Positions 16,139 to 24,250 are shown, counted from the stretch's first letter. The stretch: 39,112 bases of DNA from an uncultured Bacteroidales bacterium (GCA_946411385.1 CAMKDV010000019.1:1-39112); one strand, 5' to 3'. The notes: a model not told the origin generated them from the sequence alone. Numbers and translations: made by a program.

Positions 16139-18085
16139 TCATCGAGGTATATTGATTCTAAAGTTATCTAAATAATCGCGGTACAATTGGCAAGTCTTAA
16201 TGTGCCGAGAAGCAAATGCGCCGGTTGTCAAGGCTTTTGCCATTTCACGATATATGGCATCGCTATCTACAATCAGATAGACCATGCGAATGGATTCCTT
16301 CTCCATTATCTGCTGGAAGAACTCGCCAAAAGTTTTTTCGTTATTAAGCACCGCAAACTCATTGTTTGGTAGCACGAGCATATCCGGAACAGCTTCTCCG
16401 TCTAAGGTCGGGCATGTGCCAATAGCTCCGGATTTCATCCACAGGAGCGGCAGTAGTTCACGGAACTGCTTGCCGAGAGCGACGTTGTTCTTGTCGAGGA
16501 AGTTAAGACGGAAGAAGATACAGTTAGAATCAAAACCTTCTGACATTAGACGATGGTCTGTGCCAATGTATTCACCTTTAAGCGGTTGCCCATTCACATC
16601 ATGTCCTTCAATAGAACAAACAGTACGAGGCCAGTTGACATATTGCGCGATACCTAATTTCTCCCATTCTGCATCACCGGGTTTGTAACCTTGTGCGGAT
16701 AGCGATTTCGTTTCTTCTACAGACACTTCATTGTTCGTCACCATGATACAACGGCGATGACCACCATCTTCTGCATTGAGCAGATTGACGGCGTGAAGTG
16801 TTGTTCCACTACCGGCAAAGAAATCTACAATGAGTGCGTTGGGCTTATTAGCAACGAAGAAACGAATAGCATCGTGAACGGCATACACAGATTTTGGGAA
16901 AGAGAAACGATGTCCAATAATATCATTGAGCATTTTTGTGCCCTTTTGTGTCGCATCGTGAGATGTAATCCACCATTGTGTTCCAGGAATAAACTTTGCA
17001 GCATATCCGCTTTCATCCACCATAATAGAGCCATCATTATTGTAGCCTACAATCGGAAAATCTCCATTCTCAACTTTAGACTGTTCCCCTTCGGCCAAAT
17101 AAGAGAGAGAAGCTCTATCACCTTGCACCTTGCCTAATTTTACATAGCGTTTATTAATGAGTTTCAGCAGCGTATCTCTTCCTAAACGCCATCTGCCTTC
17201 TCTACCATCTGGGAAAATAGGCCAAATCGCAATAAGTCCTTCAGGGGCGACAACACTTTTTCTGTCTACTTCTAAAGGAATACTATTGCCTACACTTATA
17301 ATCTGAGTACTTTCTTTATTAACATAGATGGGATAGAACATATTAGGTCTATCAGTACGTAAAGTCGCAGTACCAGATCTTTGAAGACCGTTCCATCTAA
17401 GTTTGTCTTTATACCCACCTTTTATTTTACCTCGCCAATCTTCATTTAGAACGATAGCTGATGGTGCGCTTTGCCCAAATAATATAAAGAATAAATATTC
17501 ATCCGTTCTAGCAAATTGTCCGCCACGACTTACTCCGGCTGGGTTTATGACACTACTAATCATCTGCATTCTTGCTTCTGGGAATAGTTCTTCAAGTAAG
17601 CATCCTAAATGCAGATATTCTTTTTCATCGATGGTTACAATGAGAACGGAATCTTTGGGATTGAGAAGTCGCTTGGCGAGTAACAAACGGCGTTTCATCA
17701 TCGAGAGCCATTTGCTATGACGGTAAGTATCGGCGGAATCGACATAGTCGTTGTTGTACTTCCAATCGCGTGCGCCAGTGTTGTAAGGTGGATCAATATA
17801 GATGCAGTCGACTTGTCCCGGATAGAGGTATGCCAGCAGTTGCAGCGCATAGTAGTTATCCGCTTCGATGAGTGCGTGCCATAGTTGGTCGTTTTGCGCA
17901 TGACGCACGGAATCCACCACTTCCAATCCCGGATAAATAGGACCATCATTCAGTCCTTCGGGCAAGTGGTCTTCGAACACAAGACCGAATTTCTTGTGCT
18001 TCATCACGCGCTTCAGTTCGGCCTCAATCCGTTGTCTGAGGTCTTCATCCTGTATTTGCGCTACTAAGTCGTTTATTGCTGCCAT
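16139..18085 (-). CDS. mod: Type III DNA adenine methyltransferase, modification (Mod) subunit
   Basis: Recognises the target sequence and methylates adenine N6; also needed by Res for cutting. DPPY is at residues 98-101 (YIDPPYNTGARDW) and the AdoMet-binding FAGSGT at 423-428; DPPY before FxGxG makes it a beta-class enzyme, as in type III Mod. The variable target-recognition region lies between them (about 170-390). The ATG at 18085 (MAAINDLVAQIQDEDL) gives 648 residues, the usual Mod size; the frame stays open for 64 more codons upstream, but that stretch has RNA-like hairpins and lies in the leader. No phase-variable repeat is seen within the coding sequence. Res follows one base downstream. 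The recognition sequence cannot be predicted. Confidence 0.9.
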   Translation of the reverse strand: MAAINDLVAQIQDEDLRQRIEAELKRVMKHKKFGLVFEDHLPEGLNDGPIYPGLEVVDSVRHAQNDQLWHALIEADNYYALQLLAYLYPGQVDCIYIDPPYNTGARDWKYNNDYVDSADTYRHSKWLSMMKRRLLLAKRLLNPKDSVLIVTIDEKEYLHLGCLLEELFPEARMQMISSVINPAGVSRGGQFARTDEYLFFILFGQSAPSAIVLNEDWRGKIKGGYKDKLRWNGLQRSGTATLRTDRPNMFYPIYVNKESTQIISVGNSIPLEVDRKSVVAPEGLIAIWPIFPDGREGRWRLGRDTLLKLINKRYVKLGKVQGDRASLSYLAEGEQSKVENGDFPIVGYNNDGSIMVDESGYAAKFIPGTQWWITSHDATQKGTKMLNDIIGHRFSFPKSVYAVHDAIRFFVANKPNALIVDFFAGSGTTLHAVNLLNAEDGGHRRCIMVTNNEVSVEETKSLSAQGYKPGDAEWEKLGIAQYVNWPRTVCSIEGHDVNGQPLKGEYIGTDHRLMSEGFDSNCIFFRLNFLDKNNVALGKQFRELLPLLWMKSGAIGTCPTLDGEAVPDMLVLPNNEFAVLNNEKTFGEFFQQIMEKESIRMVYLIVDSDAIYREMAKALTTGAFASRHIKTCQLYRDYLDNFRINIPR

Positions 18086-18389
18086 ACTTACTTGTTTACT
18101 TTGTATACAGACATACAAAAACGCAGGCTTTTTGAAATATACAGGTCTATTCAGGTCTCGACTCCTTTTGGCTCCAATATACGCAAAAAGCCCACGCGCA
18201 AGCGTGAGCGTTTCGCAATATTCGGGAAAGCCAAAAATCAAATTGTCGAGAAATGAATAGGTTCCTAAATAAAGCAAACGCTTTTAGTATGTTATGAATT
18301 ACGCAGAGACGCTTCTCTGCATTGCTCTTGCCTTGTAAGTGCTGCAAGCACCATCATGGCAAAGACAGATTGGTCGTTAATACCAAATC
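18086..18389 (-). promoter_or_regulatory. Long structured 5' leader of mod (about 300 nt)
   Basis: The promoter at 18395-18426 implies transcription from about 18389, leaving roughly 300 nt before the mod ATG. Perfect hairpins include GTGCT/AGCAC (18339-18351), GCAGAGA/TCTCTGC (18303-18320, 4-base loop) and CACGC/GCGTG with a GCAA loop near 18193-18206. The part encoding ARGLFAYIGAKRSRD upstream of the mod start is in frame but is more likely RNA than protein. It could be a riboregulator, attenuator or unrecognised small gene. Confidence 0.5.
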
Positions 18390-18394
18390 ACCTG

Positions 18395-18426
18395 CAAAGA
18401 TACGAAAATTTTTTGAAAAAAGCAAA
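18395..18426 (-). promoter_or_regulatory. Promoter of the mod-res operon
   Basis: On the minus strand TTTG (18426-18423), a 20-base spacer and TATCTTTG (18402-18395) match the Bacteroidetes consensus. Confidence 0.75.
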
Positions 18427-18494
18427 TGGTAAATGCAGATTTATGCTAAAAAGGAAAAGAAAAGTGAGAAATTTAGCGGGAATGCGCAATTTAG

Positions 18495-18582
18495 GGGTTA
18501 CGGGTTATCGGTTATGGGGGATGGGTTATGGATTACGGGTTACGGGTTATGGGTTACGGGTTATGGGTTACAAGTTATGGGG
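18495..18582 (+). repeat. Heptamer array GGGTTAY, 12 units (telomere-like)
   Basis: Twelve heptamers in exact 7-base register cover 18495-18578 (84 bases), mostly GGGTTAC and GGGTTAT with a few substitutions. It lies 69 bases upstream of the mod promoter. The G-rich strand has enough GGG runs to form a G-quadruplex. Confidence 0.92.
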
Positions 18583-18758
18583 TGAAAATCGGCAGGAAAT
18601 GCAGAGATAATTAACGAAGAATGGAGCAGGGGAATACCGTCGGGAGCACAACACCAAAACTTACTGGGACATTGCCGCATACTAAACGAAGAACTCGCTA
18701 AAGGTAGGATGAAATATCACACTGCCGCAAAATACGGCAGAAAGGAGACATACAAAAG

Positions 18759-18780
18759 CTCCCGACTATGCGGTCGGGAG
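18759..18780. terminator. Hairpin terminator downstream of the RhuM remnant
   Basis: CTCCCGAC (18759-18766) and GTCGGGAG (18773-18780) with a 6-base loop, flanked by AAAAG on the left and TTTA on the right, so it could act on both strands. In the minus direction it lies 49 bases after the RhuM stop. Confidence 0.7.
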
Positions 18781-18828
18781 TTTATGGGTTGGATTACTAT
18801 ATGACTTGAATTATTGAAAAAGTAACCT

Positions 18829-19190
18829 TTAGTCTTCATCTTTTGATGTTTCTCCAGAGAGTTGTTCGGTGGAGCCGCTGAAGAGGGAGAGTTGGCGGAT
18901 AGCGCGGTCGTAGTCGGACTCGATTGCATTTTCCCTTCTATAGCCCCATGTTGAGTGGTTGTTCGGAAAAACCGAACAACTGAATTTTGGTCCAATTCTC
19001 CTTCTTCGAAAATGTGCTTAAGATGCTCACTAATAGTAGATTTTGCCTTACCAAAGAGGGCAACCATCTGCTCCTGAGTTACCCACACAGTCTCGTCTTG
19101 AAGAATAACATCAATAGCGGCTTTACCTTCATCAGACTGATAGATAACAATCTCGCCCTTTGTGTCATTTGTTAGATCTTGTGTCTTCAT
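18829..19190 (-). pseudogene. RhuM family protein, internal deletion with frame change
   Basis: The ATG at 19190 starts MKTQDLTNDTKGEIVIYQ and continues through VTQEQMVALFGKAKSTISEH to QNSVVRFFRTT, the conserved N-terminus of RhuM virulence proteins. The expected continuation (about 200 residues) is missing. Instead the frame passes into a low-complexity Ser/Pro/Thr stretch, while the +1-shifted frame over 18829-18925 reads YRRENAIESDYDRAIRQL and ends TSKDED before TAA, which resembles the RhuM C-terminal tail. So head and tail remain and the middle was deleted out of frame. The promoter at 19211-19242 is intact, so a truncated protein of about 80 conserved residues could still be made. The tail assignment is from memory of the family. 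Confidence 0.75.
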
Positions 19191-19210
19191 AAAATAAATA
19201 TAATTGTTTG

Positions 19211-19242
19211 CAAAGTTACAAAAAAAAATGCACATTTGCAAA
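19211..19242 (-). promoter_or_regulatory. Promoter of the RhuM remnant
   Basis: On the minus strand TTTG (19242-19239), a 20-base spacer and TAACTTTG (19218-19211) match the consensus; the ATG at 19190 follows the predicted start by about 15 bases. Confidence 0.82.
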
Positions 19243-19243
19243 T

Positions 19244-19357
19244 ATTCCCGAAGAAAAATTGCATTTTTTAGCATTTATTACCTCGCTTGGGCTTGCACAA
19301 GAGCGAGATGGTAAATGCTAAAAAGGGAAAAGCGTAGCTTTATTTTTCTTCGGGAAT
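19244..19357. repeat. 114-bp imperfect palindrome next to the RhuM promoter
   Basis: Outer arms of 16 bases are perfect complements (19244-19259, starting ATTCCCGAAG, with 19342-19357). Inner arms TAGCATTTATTACCTCGCT (19269-19287) and 19302-19320 pair except for about three positions, leaving a 14-base loop. It begins two bases upstream of the -33 box. It could be a small non-autonomous (MITE-like) element. Confidence 0.8.
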
Positions 19358-19368
19358 CTACAGCTTAA

Positions 19369-19596
19369 ATGTACCCCATAGGGAATTCTATTGCATTAGG
19401 AATGGCTATACTATGGTATATATCTATCCGATCACTAGCGACTTGCAAATCGTCAGTTACGACTGACGATTTTACAATCGAAGAATCGACAGTTGTAACT
19501 GACGATTCTTCTGAAGAGTCGGCAATCGTAATTGTCGATTGTGATTTGTCGGTTGTAACGGATGAATCTGCATCCAACATCTGCCATGCTTCGTAA
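19369..19596 (+). CDS. Possible small Ser/Thr/Asp-rich protein (75 aa)
   Basis: The frame starts MYPIGNSIALGMAILWYI, with one short hydrophobic segment, followed by an acidic repetitive tail (SSVTTDDFTIEESTVVTDDS). The stop codon abuts a hairpin at 19596-19619 that could be its terminator, which favours a real gene. Against it, no promoter was found and the repetitive part is made of DNA palindromes that are also open on the opposite strand. Treat as doubtful. Confidence 0.25.
   Translation: MYPIGNSIALGMAILWYISIRSLATCKSSVTTDDFTIEESTVVTDDSSEESAIVIVDCDLSVVTDESASNICHAS
19447..19568. repeat. Cluster of four related palindromes
   Basis: A perfect dyad at 19447-19472 (AAATCGTCAGT arms, 4-base centre), a 26-base dyad with one mismatch pair at 19483-19508 (GAATCGACAGTT against AACTGACGATTC), a weaker one at 19523-19541 and a degenerate one at 19543-19568. 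The common half-site is about GAATCGWCAGTT, and centres are about 36, 36 and 24 bases apart. Confidence 0.85.
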
Positions 19597-19619
19597 AAGG
19601 GGTCGAATTCGGCCCCTTT
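19596..19619. terminator. Hairpin, probable terminator
   Basis: AAAGGGG (19596-19602) and CCCCTTT (19613-19619) flank a 10-base loop that is itself partly self-complementary. It directly follows the stop codon of the doubtful 75-residue frame. Confidence 0.6.
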
Positions 19620-19686
19620 GAAATAGGGGTTATTCTACATTTCCCATATACCAAGATACTTAGGGCGAATAATGGATGGGAGATTG

Positions 19687-19722
19687 AAGAGGGTGCGCCA
19701 ATCAGTTTTGGCACACCCTCTT
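19687..19722. terminator. Hairpin downstream of the secreted repeat protein gene
   Basis: Arms of about 15 bases with one mismatch (around AGAGGGTGCGCCAA and TTGGCACACCCTCT) and a 6-base loop, located 38 bases past the end of the minus-strand gene at 19760. There is no strong U run. Confidence 0.6.
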
Positions 19723-19759
19723 GTTGTTACTCCATTAGCGGATTGTTCCGCGTGGCGAT

Positions 19760-21841
19760 TTAGCGGATAACTTGTCCCTGTGCATCGTAGCGAACGCCAT
19801 CAATGGTGATGATTAGTTGTCCGTTGACGAGCTGCTTGGTGATGTTGCTTACTTCGGTATTTTCCAGTGCGCTGGCAACGGGGAAGGTAATCTCCAGCGT
19901 GTTCGTCTCGTAGGTCCATGTGAATACATAGTCACCGTCACGGTCAGCAGCCAGGGTCATATTGTCACTGTTGCCGGTAATAACGCCGCTGTTGTCGTCA
20001 CGGGTGAATGCCTTGCCGCTGGATGTCCAGTTGGAAGCAATGATCATCTTGAACTCGTACGTTGTATTGGCGGTGAGCGTCTTGGTGATGGTAGCGGTCA
20101 GTTTGTCTTCAGCAGATGTCAGATCTTCACCTCCCCAGCTATTGAACGAACCTGCAATCTTAACGCTCGGCAGCACTACGATAGCCTCTTTCAGCGTAGC
20201 GGTAGCATTGGTGGTCGGTCCGTTCAGGTCGTAGGTGAACGTTACGTCGTAGATACCGGCTTGAGCTATGTTGAGAACAGAGTTCTGTGCAGCTTCGCCG
20301 TTGTTCCACTGATGGTCGATAACCACCTTGTACTCATAGTCGGAAGCAGCCAGGGTGACATTCTCCCTCACCAGTTTGTACGTGCCGTCTTCCTGAAGCG
20401 TCATCTCGTTGCCTTCTCTTTCGTTCCAGCTCGTACCCATCAGCGCCTCTGCACCTGCTACGGAGTAAACGTGTGCGGGTGCGGGAGCCTCGTAGCTGTA
20501 CCACTCCAGGTTATCCATTACCCAGCGGTAGTGGTTGCTGGTGCCGTCATCAGCATCGTTCATGTTGACAATCTTGATGGTGAAGTTGCCTGCAACTTTC
20601 AGGTTACCTACGCTGTAGCGATACGGTGCAGCCGGAATAGCCGTGCATGCATCGGTGATAGCACCCACTTCTACGTCATTGATATAGATCTTGATGTTCC
20701 ACGGGTTGTTTCTTGCAGCCTCTGTACCGTTGCAGCCCCAGTCGAATGCCAAACTGTCGATACCGCCTTGGATAGTCGAACTAAGCAGATAGCCATGGTT
20801 CTCCTCTGCGGTCTTCTTTCCACGGATAGCAACCGCGATATTGGTTGTACTCCACATACCACCGCCTAAGTTGTCACGAACCGAGCCGAGCAGGGTAGTC
20901 CAACTGATACCTGTAGCGGTAGAAGGTGTACCGGTTGAATCGGTAGTCAGGTAGGTTCCATTGCCGGAAGTAACATTGGCAGCGCCGTCGAATGTCTCCA
21001 GATGGAAGTTCATCGGAACAACGCGAAGCGTGTACGAAGCGGTCGCTGCTTTGTAGTTGTCGGTTTCGGCAACGGCAGCGGTGATGGTAGTAGTACCTAC
21101 ACCTGCGATAGTAACTTCGCCGTTAGCAGCTACGGTAGCTACGGCAGTATTGCTGCTCTCGAAGGTAGGCGTAGCGTCAGACGTGTTCGTCAGCGTGTTG
21201 GTGAACGCAGCTGCATCAATCTTCTTGATGAGATCCTCATCTGCAAAGCTGAAAGTAGGCGTTGCCTTAACCGGTGCAGAGCCGTGAGTTGTCCAGCTGA
21301 GGTCGTCAATAACAAGGCGCTTGCTATTCTTATTCTGCGCACCGGAATGGAGACTCTTGTTCACAATCTTAATCGTGAAGTCACCGTCAATGTTTAGGTT
21401 GCCAAGGCTGAATGTGTTCATGGGCTGACCAGCTGCAATCTTTGCTCCGGCTGCCCCTGTCAGTGCGCCTACTGAATCACCGTTGATGTAGATAACTACA
21501 TTCCATTGACCGCTCTCGTCACCATTGCTGTTCCATGTGAACCAAAGGCTGTCGATGCCGTCCTGAATGGTACTACTCTCCATGTACGGATAAACTCCGT
21601 TGTCGGCGTTTTTCATGGCGCGAGTAACTGATGCGTAGTTGGTAGCACCCATGTTGCCAAGGTCCTTTAAAATACCTCCGGCAAATACAGTCCAAGAAGC
21701 TTGTTGGCACTCTTTGGTAGTTGGTGATGTGACGTACGTGTTGGTCGCTGTACCATCCTTCACGTCAAATGTTTCCACTCTTACTTCAGCGAAGAGTGTT
21801 GCTGCTGCTAATAGCAGCGGAAGGAAAAAAAGTTTCTTCAT
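19760..21841 (-). CDS. Secreted multi-domain protein with duplicated beta domain, Big_2-like and carbohydrate-binding-like modules
   Basis: Exported protein of 693 residues, signal peptide 1-18. A beta-rich domain starting ETFDV (about 20-195, ending VIDDLSW) is duplicated near 283-460 (ETFDGA to VMDNLEW), and a Big_2-like domain (about 195-275, TFESSNTAVATVAANGEVT) lies between the copies. Two further modules (about 460-560 and 565-655, the second with KIAGSFNSWGGEDL) resemble the E-set/starch-binding modules of SusE/SusF proteins. The end, VNGQLIITIDGVRYDAQGQ, is a short motif shared with the next upstream gene. Role: surface or periplasmic binding protein, ligand unknown. The gene lies 36 bases after the DUF4886-type gene, and the two are probably co-transcribed. 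No lipobox and no full type IX sorting domain is visible. Confidence 0.8.
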   Translation of the reverse strand: MKKLFFLPLLLAAATLFAEVRVETFDVKDGTATNTYVTSPTTKECQQASWTVFAGGILKDLGNMGATNYASVTRAMKNADNGVYPYMESSTIQDGIDSLWFTWNSNGDESGQWNVVIYINGDSVGALTGAAGAKIAAGQPMNTFSLGNLNIDGDFTIKIVNKSLHSGAQNKNSKRLVIDDLSWTTHGSAPVKATPTFSFADEDLIKKIDAAAFTNTLTNTSDATPTFESSNTAVATVAANGEVTIAGVGTTTITAAVAETDNYKAATASYTLRVVPMNFHLETFDGAANVTSGNGTYLTTDSTGTPSTATGISWTTLLGSVRDNLGGGMWSTTNIAVAIRGKKTAEENHGYLLSSTIQGGIDSLAFDWGCNGTEAARNNPWNIKIYINDVEVGAITDACTAIPAAPYRYSVGNLKVAGNFTIKIVNMNDADDGTSNHYRWVMDNLEWYSYEAPAPAHVYSVAGAEALMGTSWNEREGNEMTLQEDGTYKLVRENVTLAASDYEYKVVIDHQWNNGEAAQNSVLNIAQAGIYDVTFTYDLNGPTTNATATLKEAIVVLPSVKIAGSFNSWGGEDLTSAEDKLTATITKTLTANTTYEFKMIIASNWTSSGKAFTRDDNSGVITGNSDNMTLAADRDGDYVFTWTYETNTLEITFPVASALENTEVSNITKQLVNGQLIITIDGVRYDAQGQVIR

Positions 21842-21877
21842 GATTTTGTTGGTTTTGTTGGTTAATATTTTTGATTG

Positions 21878-24193
21878 TTAGTATCCTAATATCGTATAGG
21901 TGCGTCCGTCGCGTACAATCAGCAGTTGCCCGTCACGGATGATTTTCTGTACAGCCGGCTGACAGTTGACAGCGGATAGTTCCGTAGCAATCTGCGGCGC
22001 AATCAGCACGGGGTAGGAGCTGCCCTGTGTGAACGCTTCGCCCAGAGCGGTAGTCACGGTGCCGTCAGCAAACTGTGCAGCCGTAGCAGCCGTAGCCGTA
22101 CGGTTGTTGTCCGATTGACCGAAAGCTGCCGGAGCAGAACCTTGCAGATACCAGCAGTTGGTGGCATTGACTTGCGTGCCGTTGAAGGCTCCGCCTATGG
22201 CTCCCTTGTAATGGGTGACGGAAGTCGACTGCCCGTATTTGACGCGGTCGTCGGTAAGCGCACCGTAGCCGTAACAGTTCTGCAGGGTGATAGAGCGTGA
22301 AGCGCTGCTGCTCTTGGCGTAGCCGATAATGCCGCCCATGCGTGCACCTTTGTCTTGTTGCAGACTCATGTTGCACAGGCTATAGCAGTCGCGGATGATG
22401 CAGCTGTATCCGTAGCCCAATATACCGCCGTAGATACCTTTGTGGCGTATGCGCCATGTGCCCTGCACGTAGCAGCGCTCGATCATCGAAGCGGTGGTGC
22501 TGGCGTCGGAGTTCTTGCCCACCAGCATGCCTACATGCCCGCTGACATTGGTGAAGATAGGCATCGAAACGGAGCAGTCCTGAATGGTGGACGTCTCCAT
22601 ACAGCCGCACAGGATAGCGTAGGCTTTGTTCTGGCTGTCATCGGTAGCCGGTGACGAAGGACGGTTGAAATACGACTCCTCCGTGCCCGTGATGCGCAGG
22701 TTCTTGATTGTAGCGTTGCGTATCGAACCGAACATGCCTATATACCGGAAGTTGTACAGGTCATTATCCACGGCATAGATATTGAATCCCGAGATGGTGT
22801 GTCCTCTGCCGTCAAATGTGCCGGTATACGGATGTGCTTCCGTGCCGATAGGTGTCATCCAACATTCTTGCTTCGAGTGATCCATGTTGATATCGTTGGT
22901 CACGATACCGTTGATGGCGTACGAGCCGCCATTCACTGCCGCCGCAAAATCTTCCAGGTCGGCACGCGAACCGATGGGATAAGTTATATTGTTTGCGGGC
23001 GCGCCCGTGAGCGCGAGCGTATAGATGGTCTCGTCGCTACCCATCGCCTCGGATATAACGCGAATGGTGTATCGTACCGTTGCTCCGTTAGCCGGCGCTA
23101 CCAGCGGATAATAATTCGGGCGTGATGGGTTCTTCTCTATATCCGAACCGTTGATGTCGGTGATGTTGAGTTCGGCATTGTTGTCGATAGGATAGGCGTA
23201 CAAATCCACCGGCGTGCGTGTGTAGTCCACCAGCGCGGTGAGAGCTGTATCGCCTTCGTTGAGCGGGATGTTCATTCCGTTGACGGTTAGCCGGCGCAGA
23301 TGGCTCTCTGTGCCGGGAGCAATAGGATCGCCCTGATCCACGCCATAATCTTCCGCCAGCGAGGTCACGGCATAAGGCGTCAGCATCGCTTCATGCACGG
23401 CATGACGGCACATCTCGGCGCAGTAGTCGCTGATCGTTTCCGGCTTGTAAGTTACGCTCAGTGCACTCGTTCCGAAGATCTTCTCGTACCAGCATAGCGA
23501 AGCGATATACCTGCCATAGTTGTAGTTCAGATGGTAGCCGTCGCGGTTAAGTTTCTGCCCGATATAGCTTGTCCGGGCATTCTGAACGGCTGTGCCTGTG
23601 GGGATAAGCAGTTCCAGATTGGGATGCTGCGCCAGCAATCGTTGCGTACATGCCACGATGCTGTCGTACATCAGCTGCTGGTTCTTGCCATAATAGTTGA
23701 ATGCGCTATAGGTCGACCCTTGATCGTACGCCCAGGTCATATAGAAACCTATCTTTACGTTCGGGTTGGAGCAGTGGCTCTTGACGAACGAGATAAGGTG
23801 CGACATGTACGGCACGTACGACGTGTAGATACCTGCGCTATCGTGGTCGGATTGGATGATCACCCAGTCCCACGGTTCGTCCTCCACAGCCATCGTCATG
23901 TTGTAGGTAGACAGACCGGTGGATGTAAACTGCCCGTTGACGAACTTGCGGTAGTTGTACGGCATCGTGTCGGTGCGGGTTGACCATTGGTCGTGTTGCG
24001 AGAGCCATGTGCCGCCACGGTACGGATAGCCTATGATTGCTTCACGGCCTTCGGCATCGATGATGGGCTGCAGATGTTGCTCCAACGCGTCAACCGTAAA
24101 ACTGTTGCCTATACCCAGGATGCGCACGGGCGTAGCATACGCGCTCATGCAAGCGATGAGCAGCAAGGCGAAAAGTGTGAGTTTATGTTTCAT
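21878..24193 (-). CDS. Secreted DUF4886 (SGNH-hydrolase-like) protein with GLUG-type repeats
   Basis: Exported protein of 771 residues, signal peptide 1-20. Residues about 22-250 match DUF4886, an SGNH-hydrolase relative: GIGNSFTVDA carries the likely nucleophile serine and DGYHLNYNYGRY the likely Asp-x-x-His pair, so an esterase or deacetylase acting on glycans is plausible. A cadherin-like stretch follows, then from about 410 right-handed repeats of GLUG type (GTFDGRGHTISGFNIY, YIGMFGSIRNATIKNLRI). The C-terminus QKIIRDGQLLIVRDGRTYT matches the short motif of the downstream gene. Substrate unknown. Two copies of TTTGTTGGCCG lie upstream of the start at 24208 and 24237. Confidence 0.82.
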   Translation of the reverse strand: MKHKLTLFALLLIACMSAYATPVRILGIGNSFTVDALEQHLQPIIDAEGREAIIGYPYRGGTWLSQHDQWSTRTDTMPYNYRKFVNGQFTSTGLSTYNMTMAVEDEPWDWVIIQSDHDSAGIYTSYVPYMSHLISFVKSHCSNPNVKIGFYMTWAYDQGSTYSAFNYYGKNQQLMYDSIVACTQRLLAQHPNLELLIPTGTAVQNARTSYIGQKLNRDGYHLNYNYGRYIASLCWYEKIFGTSALSVTYKPETISDYCAEMCRHAVHEAMLTPYAVTSLAEDYGVDQGDPIAPGTESHLRRLTVNGMNIPLNEGDTALTALVDYTRTPVDLYAYPIDNNAELNITDINGSDIEKNPSRPNYYPLVAPANGATVRYTIRVISEAMGSDETIYTLALTGAPANNITYPIGSRADLEDFAAAVNGGSYAINGIVTNDINMDHSKQECWMTPIGTEAHPYTGTFDGRGHTISGFNIYAVDNDLYNFRYIGMFGSIRNATIKNLRITGTEESYFNRPSSPATDDSQNKAYAILCGCMETSTIQDCSVSMPIFTNVSGHVGMLVGKNSDASTTASMIERCYVQGTWRIRHKGIYGGILGYGYSCIIRDCYSLCNMSLQQDKGARMGGIIGYAKSSSASRSITLQNCYGYGALTDDRVKYGQSTSVTHYKGAIGGAFNGTQVNATNCWYLQGSAPAAFGQSDNNRTATAATAAQFADGTVTTALGEAFTQGSSYPVLIAPQIATELSAVNCQPAVQKIIRDGQLLIVRDGRTYTILGY

Positions 24194-24250
24194 GATATAG
24201 TATTGTGTTTGTTGGCCGTTTTCTGATGGTATTTTGTTTGTTGGCCGCTG

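Larger units (their letters stand above)
18427..18828. other. Intergenic between mod promoter and RhuM remnant
   Basis: Apart from the GGGTTAY array and the terminator, 18600-18790 contains an open stretch without a start codon (reading NEEWSRGIPSGAQHQNLL, then HCRILNEELAKGR) that looks protein-like and may be a fragment of a lost gene; I cannot name it. A hairpin CTGCCG/CGGCAG lies at 18722-18740. The sequence near 18424-18458 resembles 19308-19332, on the other side of the RhuM remnant. Confidence 0.4.

Noticed and set aside
16139..18277. 712-residue form of the Mod subunit
   Set aside because: The extra 64 codons cover the hairpin-rich leader; the ATG at 18085 gives the family's usual length and N-terminus.
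18356..18610. 84-codon frame over the GGGTTAY array
   Set aside because: Its second half is only the translated heptamer repeat (VTGYGLRVMGY-like) and the first part overlaps the mod promoter.
19817..20869. 350-codon frame antisense to the secreted repeat protein
   Set aside because: The opposite strand has a signal peptide, domain repeats and normal spacing, so this is a shadow.
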